A stretch of 64,000 bases of DNA from NCBI GenBank assembly GCA_964036315.1, contig OZ038498.1:11892339-11956338 (forward strand), read 5' to 3'. Below, piece after piece: positions 23,101-34,484 of this stretch. This stretch comes from Acanthosepion esculentum. Its lineage: Eukaryota > Mollusca > Cephalopoda > Sepiida > Sepiidae. The notes below the pieces were generated by a model that did no database searches, was not told the origin of the DNA, and saw only the letters and a program-made list of their open reading frames with translations. The first letter of the stretch is position 1. The number at the start of each line of letters is the position of its first letter. The position numbers and the translations under genes are program-made.

Positions 23101-24632
23101 AATATCCTGCGAGTGTTAAATTCTCTAAGCCCTCTTTCCTTCAATATGTCCTGTAAGTGTTAAATTCTCTAAGCCCGCTTTTCTACAATATGTCCTGTCA
23201 GTGTTATATTCTCTAAGCCCTCTTTCCTTCAATATATCCTGTAAGTGTTAAATTCTCTAAGCCCGCTTTTCTGCAATATGTCCTGTCAGTGTTATATTCT
23301 CTAAGCCCTCTTTCCTTCAATATGTCCTGTAAGTGTTAAATTCTCTAAGCCTTCTTTCCTTCAATATGTCCTGTAAGTGTTAAATTCTCTAAGCCCGCTT
23401 TTCTGCAATATGTCCTGTCAGTGTTATATTCTCTAAGCCCTCTTTCCTTCAATATGTCCTGTAAGTGTTAAATTCTCTAAGCCTTCTTTCCTTCAATATG
23501 TCCTGTAAGTGTTAAATTCTCTAAGCCCGCTTTTCTGCAATATGTCCTGTCAGTGTTATATTCTCTAAGCCCTCTTTCCTTCAATATGTCCTGTAAGTGT
23601 TAAATTCTCTAAGCCCTCTTTCCTTCAATATGTCCTGTGAATGTTAAATTATCTAAGCCCCCCTTTCCTTCAATATGTCACGTGAGTGTTAAATTGTCTA
23701 AGCCCCCTTTCCTTCAAAATGTCCTGTGAGTGTTAAATTCTCTAAGCCCTCTTTCCTTGAATATGTCCTGTGTGTGTTAAATTCTCTAAGCCTCCTTTCC
23801 TTCAATATGTCCTGTGTGTTAAATTATCTAAGCCCCCTTTCCTTTAATATGTCCTGTAAGTGATAAATTCTCTAAGCCCTCTTTCCTTCAATATGTCCTG
23901 TGAATGTTAAATTCTCTAAGCCCTCTTTCCTTCAATATGTCCTGTAAGTGATAAATTCTCTAAGCCCGCTTTCCTTTAATATATCATGTAACAGTTAAAT
24001 TCTGTAAGACCTCTTTCTTTCAATATGTGCTGTGAGTGTTAAATTCTCTAAGCCCTCTTCCCTCAATGTCCTGTGAGTGTTAAATTCTCTAAGCCCTCTT
24101 TCCTTGAATATGTTCTGTATGTGTTAAATTCTCTAAGCCTCCTTTCCTTCAATATGTCCTGTGAGTGTTAAATTTTCTAAGCTCTCTTTCCTTCAATATG
24201 TCCTGTGAGTTTTAAATTCTTTAAGCCCCATTTCCTTCAATATGTCACGTGAGTGTTAAATTCTCTAAGCCCACTTTCCTACAATATGTCATGTGAGTGT
24301 TAAATTCTCTAAGCCCTCTTTCCCTCAATATGTCCTGTGAGTGTTAAATTCTCTTAGCCCCCTTTCCTTCAAAACGTCCCGTGAGTGTTAAATTCTCTAA
24401 GCCTCCTCTCCTTCAATATGTCCTATGAGTGTTAAATTCTCTAAGCCTTCATTCCTTCAATATGTCCTGTGAGTTTTTAATTTTCTAAGCCCTCTTTCCT
24501 TTAATATGTCCAGTAAGTGTTAAATTCTCTAAGCCCACTTTCTTTCAATATGTCCTGTGAGTGTTAACTTCTCTAAGCCCTCTTTCCTTCAATATGTCCC
24601 GTGAGTGTTAAGTTCTCTAAGCCCATTTTCAT
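23100..24632 (-). repeat. 44-bp satellite array derived from LINE coding sequence
   Basis: About 35 units at an exact 44-bp spacing (for example 23,127, 23,171, 23,215). On the minus strand one unit encodes KEGLENLTLTGHIEG, the same peptide block seen uninterrupted in the related LINE at 5700 (MRKEGLANLTLT). Units near 23,127-23,620 alternate in types marked CCCTCTTTCC, CCTTCTTTCC and CCCGCTTTTC, giving 88- and 132-bp higher-order repeats. As 44 is not a multiple of three, the array destroys the frame. Confidence 0.9.
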
Positions 24633-24790
24633 CACTCCGTATGATAGAAATTTCAGCTATCTCTTTTGATACTAAGTGTCCTTTTTTGTTTCTATTTTCC
24701 TTAAAACCTCTTCGTTGCTCACATGCTTCGTACATAGCATTCTCAGCATCCTTTATGTGGTTCAGTACTTGTGAGTTCAATCCCTGGCCC
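24632..24790 (-). pseudogene. LINE polymerase segment upstream of the satellite
   Basis: On the minus strand the frame HVSNEEVLRKIETKKD, then LKFLSYGVMKMGLENLTLTG, leads directly into the first 44-bp unit. It is the region following the thumb of the non-LTR polymerase and matches the minus-strand remnant at 5640-5900. Confidence 0.7.
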
Positions 24791-25010
24791 GGGTAGTACA
24801 GACTTATACGCAGTAGAAACAGGCCCTATCAATAACTGAGCAAAAAGAATTTACCCTTCTAAGTTAAATTAGTTCAGATTTCAGTTCGAAATTCCATGGA
24901 GATTATCTGGATTGACTGACACCTGAAGAAGGTTGGAGAGCCCAACGGATGAAGTATTGTGATAATAGCGACAAAGATGAAGACAAGAGTCCGAATGTAA
25001 TTGATGTAAA
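24750..25010 (+). mobile_element. SINE-B copy, diverged
   Basis: A B-box-like GTGAGTTCAATCCCTGG lies near 24,770-24,786. The body at 24,880-25,010 has TCAGTTCGAAATTCCA, CTGAAGAAGGTTGG, GATGAAGTATTGTGATAA and GATGAAGACAAGAGTCCG. Confidence 0.65.
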
Positions 25011-25189
25011 TAATTACTATAGAAACAACACCAGAAGTAACTGCAAAATGATTTCTCGTACTTCAGGAGCAAAGAAATTGCCAGACTTCGTACTCAATTC
25101 GCAAAAACCGTCAAATAAAATTGAAATTTGGATGTTTACTTTCAAGTATCTATTGAATGATTGTACGAAAGTAAATTAATGTCTTTTGT

Positions 25190-25620
25190 TTATGTCGATC
25201 TAAGCCATCAAAAAGAAAAGTAACGGTTGCAAAGTGTTGAAACGGATATACAAGTAGTTGTAAGGCTCATTAAGAAAACTACTTGTTAAACAAATCAACA
25301 TTTGGTAAAGAAAGCAAGGACTAATAAAGATGAAGACAGATTCACGGAATTTTGGCGTATTGCTATTTTTAAAATATTTATACTCATTTGTTTAACTACG
25401 AATTTTCGTTGAACTGCTTACAACTGAGTATAAAACATGGCGGCATTTCGGTTATGATGTTGGCAGTAATTCGGAACCGCTGTCATTTAAAGATTCAGAA
25501 AATAACTAATCATTCTGCAAAAAAAAAAAAAGACTTCTCTAAATATTTACAGAATACTGTCGGGACAAAAATGACACCATTTCCATGGATGACATTTTAT
25601 GCCATACACTGAAAATAGCA
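25190..25620 (+). pseudogene. Tc1-like transposase remnant
   Basis: LSIKHGGISVMMLAV matches the conserved VKHGGGSVMVWG block just after the first catalytic Asp of Tc1 transposases. The preceding RSKPSKRKVTVAK resembles the basic linker between helix-turn-helix motifs. Frame is lost in many places and no catalytic residues could be placed. Confidence 0.4.
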
Positions 25621-26160
25621 GGTTGAAAATCTGAGAACAAAATTCGATTCTTGAAATTAATTTGAATTTCTGTCAATTTAAGCCAAATAAATAAAGAGAA
25701 TGTTCCGACAACCGTCTACAAAAGATTTTTTTTTCATTTCAATTCAATCAGATAAACCAGAAGATAAGATATCACAGGTGTTATATTCGATACCTGACTG
25801 ATAATGAAATACAATTGATATCACATAGCAAGTTAGCACTCTTTTCTTTTTAATCATTACATTTGTATTTTCATATCGGTGACATTAGGTTGAAGATATA
25901 TATTGGAAGTACTAGTTTTTGCAATAAACGTTAATTACAGTGAAAATTTTAGTTAGGCGTGTGTTTAGTACGTTTTTAATAACATCCCCAAAACGTAATA
26001 TGTACACCGTATGTAGCTCTGTATGCAAAGACACTGTACACTGTATAAGAGAAATCAACGTTAGCTTGCGTTTGTGTGAATTATATTTCAGTCGAATGAT
26101 TAATAGGTTATATTATATCACATACATACACACATACAAACCAACAAAAACAAAAACAAA
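25621..26160. other. Stretch without recognised genes
   Basis: AT-rich DNA leading into (TA)n. Nothing recognised. Confidence 0.4.
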
Positions 26161-26161
26161 C

Positions 26162-26209
<48 letters not shown>
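26162..26209. repeat. (TA)n microsatellite
   Basis: About 24 TA units. Confidence 0.9.
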
Positions 26210-26211
<2 letters not shown>

Positions 26212-26431
26212 GCGGTAACTATACTCGTGTCGAAAAACCTTCGAATAATTTGATTTAACAATAGCCAAATCAATCTCGGAGGGGAAAAAAGGTTTTAAAA
26301 AAGAAAGCGCCAGGAACATGAAAGTCTGTCGAAAATAATCGCACAGATACAGGTTCAAGGCCCAAAGAAAAAAACCCGATACGAGTAAACAACTAACTAA
26401 AGAGCTCGATACAAACGTAGAGCAGACCTAG

Positions 26432-26553
26432 TCCAACCTAATGAGCCAGACAAACCTACCAAGGTTTCACTTTGGCAGATCATCAGGGCCAGCTGGCTCT
26501 GACGATCTGCCTAAGTGAAAACTTGGTAGGTTTGTCTGGCTCATTAGGTTTGA
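26432..26553. mobile_element. Palindromic repeat with hammerhead-like cores on both strands
   Basis: Arms of 50 nt (26,432-26,481 and 26,504-26,553, three mismatches) face each other across 22 nt. The plus strand has CTGACGA (26,499-26,505) and GAAA (26,517-26,520). The minus strand has CTGATGA (26,486-26,480) and GAAAC (26,468-26,464), then ACC-loop-GGT-T as a possible stem III. A possible distal stem I forms between GAGCCAG and CTGGCTC. (TA)n follows at 26,572. Confidence 0.7.
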
Positions 26554-26559
26554 CTATAC

Positions 26560-26571
<12 letters not shown>

Positions 26572-26621
<50 letters not shown>
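26572..26621. repeat. (TA)n microsatellite
   Basis: Lies between two palindromic elements. Confidence 0.9.
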
Positions 26622-26626
<5 letters not shown>

Positions 26627-26829
26627 TAAAAGTGGACATGGAAGTCAGCACTTAGAGGCGACAGTCTGTTTCATGCTAGTGCAATCGTCAGGCGATTGCA
26701 CTAGCATGAAACAGACTGTCGCCTCTAAGTGCTGACTTCCATGTCCACTTTTATATTTACACACGCTCTATCTCTGATATTGAGCACTTTACCCCATAAA
26801 TATAGCACACTTTGAGACTATATTTCTGC

Positions 26830-26830
<1 letters not shown>
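26622..26830. mobile_element. Family D perfect 66-bp palindrome plus tail
   Basis: Arms 26,622-26,687 and 26,693-26,758 are perfectly complementary over 66 nt around the 5-nt spacer TCAGG. The right arm continues into the single-copy family D tail (TTTACACACGCTCTATCTCTG, then CCCCATAAATATAGCACAC) up to the next (TA)n. The lack of any mismatch indicates a very recent origin or conversion of the arms. Confidence 0.85.
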
Positions 26831-26861
<31 letters not shown>

Positions 26862-27164
26862 GTATGTATATTTATATATATATATATATATGTATGTATA
26901 TATATATATATATGTATGTATATATATATTTATATATATATATATATGCATGTATATATATATATATATATATAAATATATATATATATATGTATGTATA
27001 TATATATATATATGTATGTATATATATATTTATATATATATATATGCATGTATATATATATATATATATATATAAATATATATATATATGCATATATATA
27101 TATATATATATAAATATATATATATATGCATATATATATATATATATATAAATATATATATATA

Positions 27165-27225
<61 letters not shown>
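26830..27225. repeat. Long AT array with ATGTATG and ATGCATA interruptions
   Basis: (TA)n with periodic TGTATG, TGCATG and AAATA interruptions, forming a loose higher-order pattern of about 45-65 bp. All YIYI open frames here are artefacts. Confidence 0.9.
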
Positions 27226-27230
<5 letters not shown>

Positions 27231-27283
27231 AATTTAAAGAAAAACAGACCACTAAAGTGGTCTGCTTTTCTTTAAATTTAATT
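27226..27283. repeat. 27-bp inverted repeat between AT tracts
   Basis: Arms 27,226-27,252 and 27,257-27,283 pair with two mismatches around TAAA. The arm sequence ACAGACCAC also occurs at 29,936-29,944 next to another hammerhead-like motif. Confidence 0.75.
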
Positions 27284-27363
27284 ATTCGCTCTTACTTAAC
27301 ATTGAGCTCTCGGGATTTCATCCTCTTTGGGATTATCCATACGGATTACCAAGATTTTCGTTA

Positions 27364-27366
<3 letters not shown>

Positions 27367-27423
<57 letters not shown>

Positions 27424-27590
27424 CAAAAAGTGTACATTAAATTCATCACCCAGAGGAGACAGTCTGTTTCATGCTAAACGCAATCGTCTGGGTGTTGACT
27501 TTAATGTCAACTTTTATATTTACATACGTCCTACCCTGATATTGAGAAATTTAGCCCGTAAATATAGCATACCATAAACTATATTTCATC
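27367..27590. mobile_element. (TA)n followed by diverged family D palindrome
   Basis: (TA)n spans 27,367-27,421. From 27,425 an imperfect palindrome carries CAGTCTGTTTCATGCTAAACG near its centre. Its minus strand reads CAGACGA, TGC-loop-GCA, GAAAC. The tail ends with CCCGTAAATATAGCATAC. Confidence 0.65.
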
Positions 27591-27626
<36 letters not shown>

Positions 27627-27627
27627 C
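27591..27627. repeat. (TA)n microsatellite
   Basis: Short AT tract with one G. Confidence 0.85.
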
Positions 27628-27709
27628 AGATAAAAATAACCGTTGGTAAGTAATCCAAGTAGATCCTATTAATATAAAATATTAAAACTGATCCACAAAA
27701 GAGAGTTCA

Positions 27710-27953
27710 ATATAATTTTTATTATAGAGCATATAAATGAATTACAATTAATGAGATACAAACAATTTACCTCATACAGATGATCATTTTAATGGACAAA
27801 GGTTTTTAAGTTTTCTATGGCGTTTACTAAAGTAAATGTATTTGCATTGATAAGTCCAGGGAAAAAATACTTTCACATGGACGAAATGATCATCTGTATG
27901 TGGTAAATTGTTTGGATCTCATTAATTGTAATTCATTTATATGCTGTATAATA

Positions 27954-27962
<9 letters not shown>
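27710..27962. mobile_element. 79-bp inverted repeat with hammerhead-like motif at its centre
   Basis: Arms 27,710-27,788 and 27,884-27,962 match with about three mismatches across a 95-nt loop. At the right edge of the loop, 27,847-27,887 reads TTGATAAGTCC, a loop, then GGACGAAAT, followed by ATG-AT-CAT-C. This is the hammerhead order with stem II GTCC/GGAC and a short stem III next to TC. Two core bases depart from consensus. (TA)n follows. Confidence 0.7.

Positions 27963-28022
<60 letters not shown>
27963..28022. repeat. (TA)n microsatellite
   Basis: About 30 units, between the 79-bp inverted repeat and a family D copy. Confidence 0.9.
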
Positions 28023-28024
<2 letters not shown>

Positions 28025-28233
28025 GAAGAAATATAGTCTTAAGGTGTGCTATATTTATGGGATAAAGTGCTCAATATCAGAGATAGAGTGTGTGTAAATA
28101 TGAAAGTGAACATTGAAGTCAACACTTAGAGGCTACAGTCTGTTTCATGCTAGACGCAATCGGTGGCCTGACTTTTGCGTCTAGTATGAAACAGACTATA
28201 GCCTCTAAGTGTTGACTTCAATGTTCACTTTTA
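28023..28233. mobile_element. Family D palindrome
   Basis: The tail (GAAATATAGTCTTAAGGTGTGC, GGGATAAAGTGCTCAATATC) leads into arms of 58 nt at 28,101-28,158 and 28,176-28,233 with three mismatches. The right half reads GGC, CTGACTT, TGC-loop-GTA, GAAAC, and then AGCC, consistent with a decayed hammerhead having a GGC/GCC stem I. Confidence 0.75.
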
Positions 28234-28251
28234 TACATAGATATATATATA

Positions 28252-29100
28252 TATTGGAGAATGCGATGGTTAAATTTTCGCCATTTTATCATTCTCATTT
28301 CGCGCCTGCGCGTTGTTATTATTTGTATAGGGTCAGTTAGGCACCATCTGCGAGAAAAAAGACCACCATGACACAATTCACTCCGCCATAAATTTGGAAA
28401 AGACATGCTGCACTACTTGGCATTCGCGCCGGAAGTTCCAATACAAACATTTCAGTCTTTGGGTGGCAATCTGAGGACAGTGCAGAGGATTCGGAAAGAG
28501 TTGGATGAGTGTAATGGTGATTACGAAGTTGCTTGGAGTGATCACTAGTGATGGTGACGTTATGCTTCTATTCTTCTTCCCACAGAGCCTCACTCAACAC
28601 GGAAGCCTACATCAAGTGCCTTGAGGAGGTGGTGCTGTCCTGGATCAAGAAGGTGACTGCTGGAAGACCCTATGTCTGGTAACAGGACTGCACTATGCCA
28701 CACGAACAAGAGAACCCAGTCATGGCTGTCAAACAATTTCTGCGGTCACATCACTCCTTATATCTGACCACCTAACTCCCCAAATTGCAACCCCGTGATT
28801 ATTATGTGTGGGGCGTAGTTAACCGAGAGACCAACAAAACTCCTTGTAACATCAAAGATGAACTGAAAGCAATTATGGCAGCAGTAACTTAAACAAGGAA
28901 ACTTTCCTGAAGAGTTGCTGGAGATTCCAAAGTCTACTGGGGGCTGTGATTGAAGCCAATGGCGATTTTATTGAACGAATTTCAATTAGTATTTCAAGAT
29001 ATGTTTGCGTAATTTTGGTAAATATATCTGTTAAAATAAGATGTCAGTGTTATTTTCATTTTTGCTTAATTTAGACGTCAACTTATCCATCGCACCGTGT
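28252..29100 (+). pseudogene. Mariner (maT-like) element, internally deleted and decayed
   Basis: Ends share GCGATGG-TAA-TT (28,263 onward and inverted near 29,080-29,095). Coding remnants appear in order: FQSLGGNLRTVQRIRKELDE (helix-turn-helix region) near 28,450-28,515, EAYIKCLEEVVLSWIKKV near 28,600-28,650, QDCTMPHEQE at the second-Asp region, and RDYYVWGVVN, where the third Asp follows QP-R instead of NPL. Stops and deletions are numerous. Total length is about 850 bp against roughly 1.3 kb for intact elements. It belongs to the same family as the copy at 2-376. Confidence 0.7.
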
Positions 29101-30030
<930 letters not shown>

Positions 30031-30151
30031 GAAAAATGAAAAGAAATTTACACATTTATGACGGGCAGTATTAAGTATATGTAAATTAACGAAGTTAGGA
30101 AATGAGGGGGGAGAGACATGATTGAGTTAGATGTAACATTTCTATTCTTTT

Positions 30152-30156
<5 letters not shown>

Positions 30157-30201
<45 letters not shown>
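30157..30201. repeat. (AT)n microsatellite
   Basis: About 22 units. Confidence 0.9.
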
Positions 30202-30202
<1 letters not shown>

Positions 30203-30244
30203 CTGGTGTGTTTATGAAAAAAAAAGAAGCAAAAATTCGTCTTT

Positions 30245-30385
30245 CTTGCTGCCGGGCGTCGATGGACTTAGAATCCCCTGACTGATACCAGGTCGGTCAG
30301 GTTTTGGTCCTGGCCTGAAGTGATCGGGTATTTAGCCACACTGATGAGCTGTAAAATAGTCTGTCCGTGGATGACGTTATATATT
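30245..30385 (+). mobile_element. SINE-C copy 3, diverged
   Basis: The head is degenerate but GGTCAGGTTTTGGTCCTGGC aligns with the B-box region. The body has CACACTGATGAGCTGTA at 30,337-30,353, an intact CTGATGA core, but the rest of stem II and GAAA are deleted or altered. The end CGTGGATGACGTTATA matches the family. Confidence 0.65.
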
Positions 30386-30783
30386 TATTACTTTCATACT
30401 TAAATATAACACTGGCTGTGTAAAACCAAACAAACAAATGATGCAATTTGTAAATAAAAAATATTACACAAACCGATTATTACAAATATTATACATATAG
30501 TATAAATAAAATACAAACTGATAAGGTATTCTATATATATGTTGATGTAATGAATATGCATACACCTGGGTTCCCCCTCACAGTAATATGACTGGCTGGT
30601 GACAGCCATAAATATAGGCTGATGTGGAGGTATATGGAGGACGCCATTGGACGACGCCATTGACTACGCCTATTGCCTAAGCATATCGCCTACGACGAGT
30701 ACCAGTCGATTACGGCTACCTGCTAGATTGTCCTACTCGGTTACAGTAGCCAAAACCACTTAGCTAATTCAAACAAATATATC

Positions 30784-30786
<3 letters not shown>
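30386..30786. other. Stretch without recognised genes
   Basis: Contains short repeats of GACGCCATTG/GACTACGCC type near 30,640-30,700. No gene. Confidence 0.4.

Positions 30787-30832
<46 letters not shown>
30787..30832. repeat. (TA)n microsatellite
   Basis: Directly precedes the SINE-A head. Confidence 0.9.
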
Positions 30833-31525
<693 letters not shown>

Positions 31526-31526
<1 letters not shown>

Positions 31527-32284
31527 TGGCCAATAATGCATTATGGGTATCTATTTGATATTATAGCATACTAGCAGCTATACCCAGCCAGTCGATCAGG
31601 AAAAGCGTTCAATTTGAACGGAGCAAAAACAGCATCATGTTTACATGTAGCAGAGTCTATTATCTTCAATTACTTTAAAGTACTTTCATTAAAAAACATT
31701 TTGAATTAATACAGTTACTGATATAACATAAGTAGTCTGTATTTATCCAATCGAAGTTAGCCGAGGACATGAAGGGGTAAAACAGGCAACATGAAGACCC
31801 ACTTCAGACCACAATTATTTTTGAGTTTTTGAAATTCAATTTGTTAGTGTGCTACCAGGGATTTATAAAGTAAAGTTAAGCTTGATGAAAATTGGTTGAA
31901 AGATCAACGAAAAAATAGACAGAAACCACTAAAAATCGGCATTTTTCGCTATTTACGCGAGTTTACACTATATGGGTGGACTCAATTATCAAGTTAAATG
32001 ACTATTAAACAATCAACTTATTGTTGGCTACAATTGAGTGAAGTTTCTATTAGATTGCTTGAAAACTGAGGAGATTTTAGTTTCAAATTTGTGATGAAAT
32101 TGATTTGTGTTGAAATCGACTTTTCGTTTTTCGCTAAACGCAGTGGCGTAGAAATATAAATGAGGTATCGTTTAGCTCGTCATGATGAAAGTAACCTACA
32201 TACCGAATTTGAACAAAATCGGAGGAAAAAAGTTGAATTGATCGATTTTTGCTTGTCTTCATCGATTATTGATTTTTTTAAATT
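31526..32284. other. Stretch without recognised genes
   Basis: A short motif, ACTAGCAGCTATACCCAG near 31,570, resembles ACTAGCAGTACCCGG at about 52,065, perhaps a further dispersed repeat. Nothing else seen. Confidence 0.35.
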
Positions 32285-32470
32285 ATCGATTTTTACGCTA
32301 AGAACCTTATGCAGGCCGTTTGCTGCCAGTATAGGTTCTTGATTATTCTAATATTTTGCTCAAATATATCAAGGTTGCTGATCAGTTCCAATTGATTTTT
32401 GTGGCGTACTTTGTCGAAAGGCTTTGCGTAGTCTATAAAACATAGGTACACGTCCTTCAGCATTTGTATG
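32285..32470 (-). pseudogene. LINE reverse transcriptase fragment, motif A region
   Basis: The minus strand reads MQKDVYLCFIDYAKPFDKVR and then LDIFEQNIRIIKNLYWQQTA. The F-x-D-Y-x-K-x-F-D-x-V pattern is reverse transcriptase motif A, which holds the first catalytic Asp. It belongs to the same LINE family as the remnants at 5640-6300 and 22,930-24,790, judging by its type. Confidence 0.7.
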
Positions 32471-32635
32471 AAAATTAATTTTTTTTTAAATTCTTGGGAC
32501 CATTAGTTTGAATAAACACAAGACAATTTCTTTTTAGACACTGGGCATGTAAAAACATTTCATAGGTGGACAAGTAAAATAACGCCAGTGTGACATTGTT
32601 TTCCGTTTGGTAACCGGTTTTGAGGCAAGGTGGAG

Positions 32636-32930
32636 GTATGGATAACGGCTCGGATTGAGGAATCGGAGAGCCAAGTTCGAATTCCAGTTGAATCCATTAC
32701 ATTCACTTACGTGTTAATACCCTTGGGAAAGGTATGAATCCTCTTTTTCTCCCCCCCATGTATGGGTAAATAGCAGGACAGACCTGGTTCTATAGTCTTG
32801 GATGGCAACTGGTTTACCACAGAAAGAAATGGCAACCTACTGCAGGGAAAAAAATCTGCCTCGTCAGTCATGTATCAAAATATACATGATCGCCTAAGCG
32901 TGTATCACACATGGTATATAACTGAACTGG
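32636..32930 (+). mobile_element. SINE-A, long version
   Basis: The head GGATAACGGCTCGGATTGAG and GTTCGAATTCCAGTTG is followed by the shared body. In place of the 30.8-kb ending it has GAAAGAAATGGCAACCTACTG, CTGCCTCGTCAGTCATGTAT and a 3' end TGATCGCCTAAGCGTGTATC. Confidence 0.8.
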
Positions 32931-33165
32931 TATTCACTTACATGCTAATACCCTTGGGAAAGGTATGAATCTTCTTCTTCCCTCAGCTATGGGTAAATAG
33001 CAGGACAGACCGAGTTCTATAGCCTTGGATGGCAACTGGTCTACCACAGAAAGAAATGGCAACCTACTGTGGGAAAATATCTGCCTCGTCAGTCATGTAT
33101 CGAAAGATATATGATCGCTTAAGCGTGTATCGCGTATGGCACATAACTGACTGAACCGATTTTCA
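32931..33165 (+). mobile_element. SINE-A, headless tandem copy
   Basis: It starts at TATTCACTTACATGCTAATAC and repeats the whole body of the preceding copy to CGTATGGCACATAACTGACTG. The two are directly adjacent and in the same orientation. Confidence 0.8.
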
Positions 33166-33528
33166 CGTCGAAGATTTTGGTTTTTTGTATGCCAACTTTG
33201 GAATTTAGGATCATTTTGAGTTCCAACACTTAAACATTGTTTTCTTTTTTTTATCACAATATTCTCTCACCAAGAATCGGAAAATTGTTGCACTGTATAC
33301 TTTAAATTCACTTCAAGTGGCCTTTGCCCTACTCGACCATACTTTTTTTTTTCGTGGATATTTTAACAAATTCTGCAACACAACATTTCGATTGTCCTTT
33401 GACATTTCCGATCTTCACTTACCTGTTCCTAATTTTACATTCCAATTTCAATGTTTGCTTTAAAACACCTGACGTTATTTAAAAAAAAAATACGGCTGTC
33501 AACACGAATTCGTAGCAAGAAAATATGT

Positions 33529-33529
<1 letters not shown>

Positions 33530-33565
<36 letters not shown>

Positions 33566-33840
33566 TGATAATAATAATAATAATGTTGTAGTTGGAGCCC
33601 TAGGATTGTTTGGAAAAGATTCCAGTAGACTAATTGAAGGGATTCCTGGAAGTCCGTGTCTCAAAGAAATACAAGAAATTGTTCACACAAGTGCAGCCCA
33701 CACTTTACGAAGGGATTTATCTATGTAATAATTTTTTCTTTTTTTTTTTTTTGCAATGAAAAGTGTCATGATGCCATTTCTAACCTTGGGTCCCTGAGCG
33801 GGACCCGGAAAGTAATGTGTAACCGCCAGAAATCAAAGGA

Positions 33841-33892
<52 letters not shown>
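33530..33892 (+). mobile_element. R4/Dong-like LINE 3' end between (AAT)n tracts
   Basis: The (AAT)n tract at 33,532-33,585 runs straight into coding sequence for VVVGALGLFGKDSSRLIEGI and PGSPCLKEIQEIVHTS. The 3' UTR carries AAAGTGTCATGATGCCATTT and CCCTGAGCGGGACCCGGAAA, and an (AAT)n tail follows at 33,841-33,892. Confidence 0.75.
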
Positions 33893-34484
33893 GTAACTGC
33901 TGTTAATGATTACCAACGTGGGGCGTATGCCGCACCGGTGAGGCATGGCAATATCTTGGTGGAGCATGCGTAGGAAGTGCACGCTTCAGTTTACTATACC
34001 AACAGAATAAAGGGGCAATTCAAGAATGAGTTATTAACAGTGAATTGTTTTCTTGTGAGTCTGAGTGAGAGTGTTAATATTAATGCGTGTTAATACATCT
34101 ACAATATGCATACATAAAAATATTTTGTGTGTATGTACGTACATGTGTAAGTGCCATACAGGGTATTTCCCGTCTCCCTTACACTCGCGTGTCTTGGTCA
34201 ACAAAGGAGAGGGCGTGATGCATGTCACTGGAAGAGCCCATGATTTGTCGGCCAATCAGAGCGTGTGAGCATTCAGTTTGCTTCCTTCACATGAATTGCA
34301 GTCAAATTTTGAATATGTAAGAATTAAATATTACGGGGAAGCTCCAGAGTTTTAGAAATACCAAAGTCGGGCATGGTCACAAATTGGTTGGGAACAAATG
34401 GGTTAGGGTTAGTCATAAATGGCAACTTTAATATAATGAAGACCTCCGTACAGCCTATGCTTTTCTTTTCTTTAGTAATAATAA
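33893..34484. other. Stretch without recognised genes
   Basis: Short open frames only. Confidence 0.4.

Noticed and set aside
23100..24632. CRISPR-like regular array
   Set aside because: The 44-bp units are contiguous without distinct spacers, derive from a LINE coding block, and the window is eukaryotic.
26757..27169. Many Y-I-Y-I open frames
   Set aside because: Translations of (TA)n tracts. The same applies at 7.9, 11.2, 31.3 and 61.3 kb.
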